Assembly: GCA_015295945.1 (NCBI GenBank)
Contig: DVED01000197.1
Span: 1-53,280, forward strand
Source of the DNA: Oscillatoriales cyanobacterium M59_W2019_021
Lineage (GTDB): Bacteria; Cyanobacteriota; Cyanobacteriia; Cyanobacteriales; Geitlerinemataceae
Length of the DNA: 53,280 nt
Reading direction: 5' to 3'
The notes under the pieces are model-generated. The model saw nothing but the letters and a program-made list of their open reading frames with translations. It did not search any database and was not told the DNA's origin. Positions 52,755 through 53,280 of this stretch are shown here, piece by piece. The first letter of the stretch is position 1. Each line of letters opens with the position of its first letter. Made by a program: the position numbers and the translations under genes.

Positions 52755-53181
52755 GGGGTTATATGGTTTTGATTTAATGCAGCTACCAACCCCAAGAGGT
52801 AAGGTGTGCCACCGAAACGAACTCGCGTTGAGAATGTAAAAAGTGCACGATTGGGTTACAACACGGGAATTTCTGAGTCGTTAAGGCGAGATTTGATTTA
52901 GCGGGGGGCAATTTTTGTAGATTCTCCAGGCGATTGATCGACCTCGGATATTCTCTCCCCTCGTTAACCCCACCTTCACCCGGCAAAATCGATCGCGCGA
53001 AGCCGAGGATCGATCGATTTCACCCCAATTTTGCCTCAAATAATTGAGAATAGCGTCAATTAGATAACGGATTGACGGGGTTTTTCGGGTGTGGTAATAT
53101 ACGTCTGGGGCGGAGCTATGACTACTTATTGTACGTAAAACTATATGACTAGTGCTATAATTCAAAGAAGAATTTGAACCC

Positions 53182-53203
53182 GCTTGGGGTTTAAACCCCA
53201 AGC
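53182..53203. repeat. Perfect 22-bp palindrome
   Basis: GCTTGGGGTTT followed by its exact complement AAACCCCAAGC with no central spacer. It adjoins the nested stem-loop repeat at 53202-53274. Could be a cruciform, a protein-binding dyad or one end of a mobile palindromic element. Confidence 0.85.
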
Positions 53204-53274
53204 TAATAGCTCAACTCCATTGAAATGGACTAAAATTCTGTCCGAGTCTTCTTCAGAAGACTTTCGCTATTAGC
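53202..53274. repeat. Nested stem-loop repeat cut by the window end
   Basis: Outer stem GCTAATAGC (53202-53210) / GCTATTAGC (53266-53274), inner hairpin AGTCTTC-TTCA-GAAGACT (53245-53262), and a small GGAC/GTCC pairing (53227-53230, 53240-53243). The following TAGCCTGGAA matches the hairpin repeat at 4762-4785. It looks like a structured dispersed repeat or the edge of a non-coding RNA or mobile element. Confidence 0.6.
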
Positions 53275-53280
53275 CTGGAA

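Larger units (their letters stand above)
52632..53280. other. Right-end spacer (649 bp)
   Basis: No gene supported. It contains TTCGGGG-type repeats (52690-52718), the 32-bp repeat (52723-52754), AT-rich unique sequence (52760-53160) and structured repeats at 53182-53280. The 106-codon minus frame 52881-53201 shows no family resemblance. Confidence 0.55.

Noticed and set aside
52881-53201. 106-residue minus-strand ORF at the right end
   Set aside because: Spans the palindrome and AT-rich spacer; no family, no ribosome site.

Overview
The window is cyanobacterial chromosome, most likely from a filamentous, non-heterocystous (Oscillatoriales-type) species. The evidence is: the assimilatory nitrate cluster nirA-nrt-narB behind NtcA boxes; ndhC-ndhK-ndhJ; a tRNA-Leu(UAA) gene split by a group I intron; a CpcT/CpeT-type bilin-lyase paralogue; several small cyanobacteria-only protein families; many copies of the HIP1 octamer GCGATCGC; and spacers filled with short degenerate repeats (TTGGGGTTTGGGG, CTCCTGAA, CCCCTGCCTC, TGACCAATGAC types) familiar from large filamentous cyanobacterial genomes. 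Coding density is high and genes lie on both strands.

Region by region: 1-4.6 kb holds a truncated surface-type propeller/PKD protein, a WG-repeat protein and an aldo/keto reductase. 4.8-15.9 kb is the nitrate assimilation operon on the minus strand, transcribed nirA-nrtB-nrtA-nrtC-nrtD-narB. It has two perfect GTA-N8-TAC NtcA boxes upstream of nirA, each followed at 22-23 nt by a -10-like hexamer. NirA carries a C-terminal 2Fe-2S ferredoxin domain. NrtD carries an unexpected extension made of a membrane segment, a Thr/Ala/Pro linker and a small globular domain. 16.0-18.6 kb has a divergent HEAT-repeat gene, a lone DndE-like gene and an Rpn/PD-(D/E)XK nuclease gene. 18.7-20.4 kb is ndhCKJ. 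20.5-25.1 kb has a beta-phosphoglucomutase-type HAD phosphatase, a cyclic-nucleotide-binding protein and a large transporter fused to HEAT-like repeats. 25.1-28.3 kb has infC, a peptidoglycan amidase and glutamate racemase.

28.3-34.1 kb is a Gld-type ABC export cluster (ATPase, permease, GldG, DUF4340 protein, DUF429 protein) whose members carry long acidic Ser/Glu/Pro tails. A frameshifted small gene sits between the ATPase and permease genes. 34.1-41.8 kb has cysE, a polytopic GT-C-like membrane protein, a small cyanobacterial protein, pyruvate kinase and an S9 peptidase. 41.9-45.7 kb has a secreted SH3-type protein, a second small protein paralogous to the one at 37.5 kb, a signal-peptide-bearing tandem CpcT/CpeT protein, a DUF4168-like lipoprotein and a VanX-type dipeptidase. 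45.8-53.3 kb has the intron-bearing tRNA-Leu, hemD, a YbjN-like protein, a methyltransferase, a TonB-like protein, three short cyanobacterial proteins, an oligopeptide-type permease and a 650-bp spacer ending in a structured repeat cut by the window edge.

The clearest multi-gene unit is nitrate assimilation: NrtABCD imports nitrate and nitrite, NarB reduces nitrate, NirA reduces nitrite with ferredoxin electrons, and NtcA switches the set on. The most unusual points are the NrtD fusion, the nrtB-before-nrtA order, the exported double CpcT-like protein, the solitary DndE-like gene and the acidic-tailed Gld cluster. I saw no CRISPR array, rRNA gene or complete insertion sequence. All assignments come from reading the sequence without database searches.
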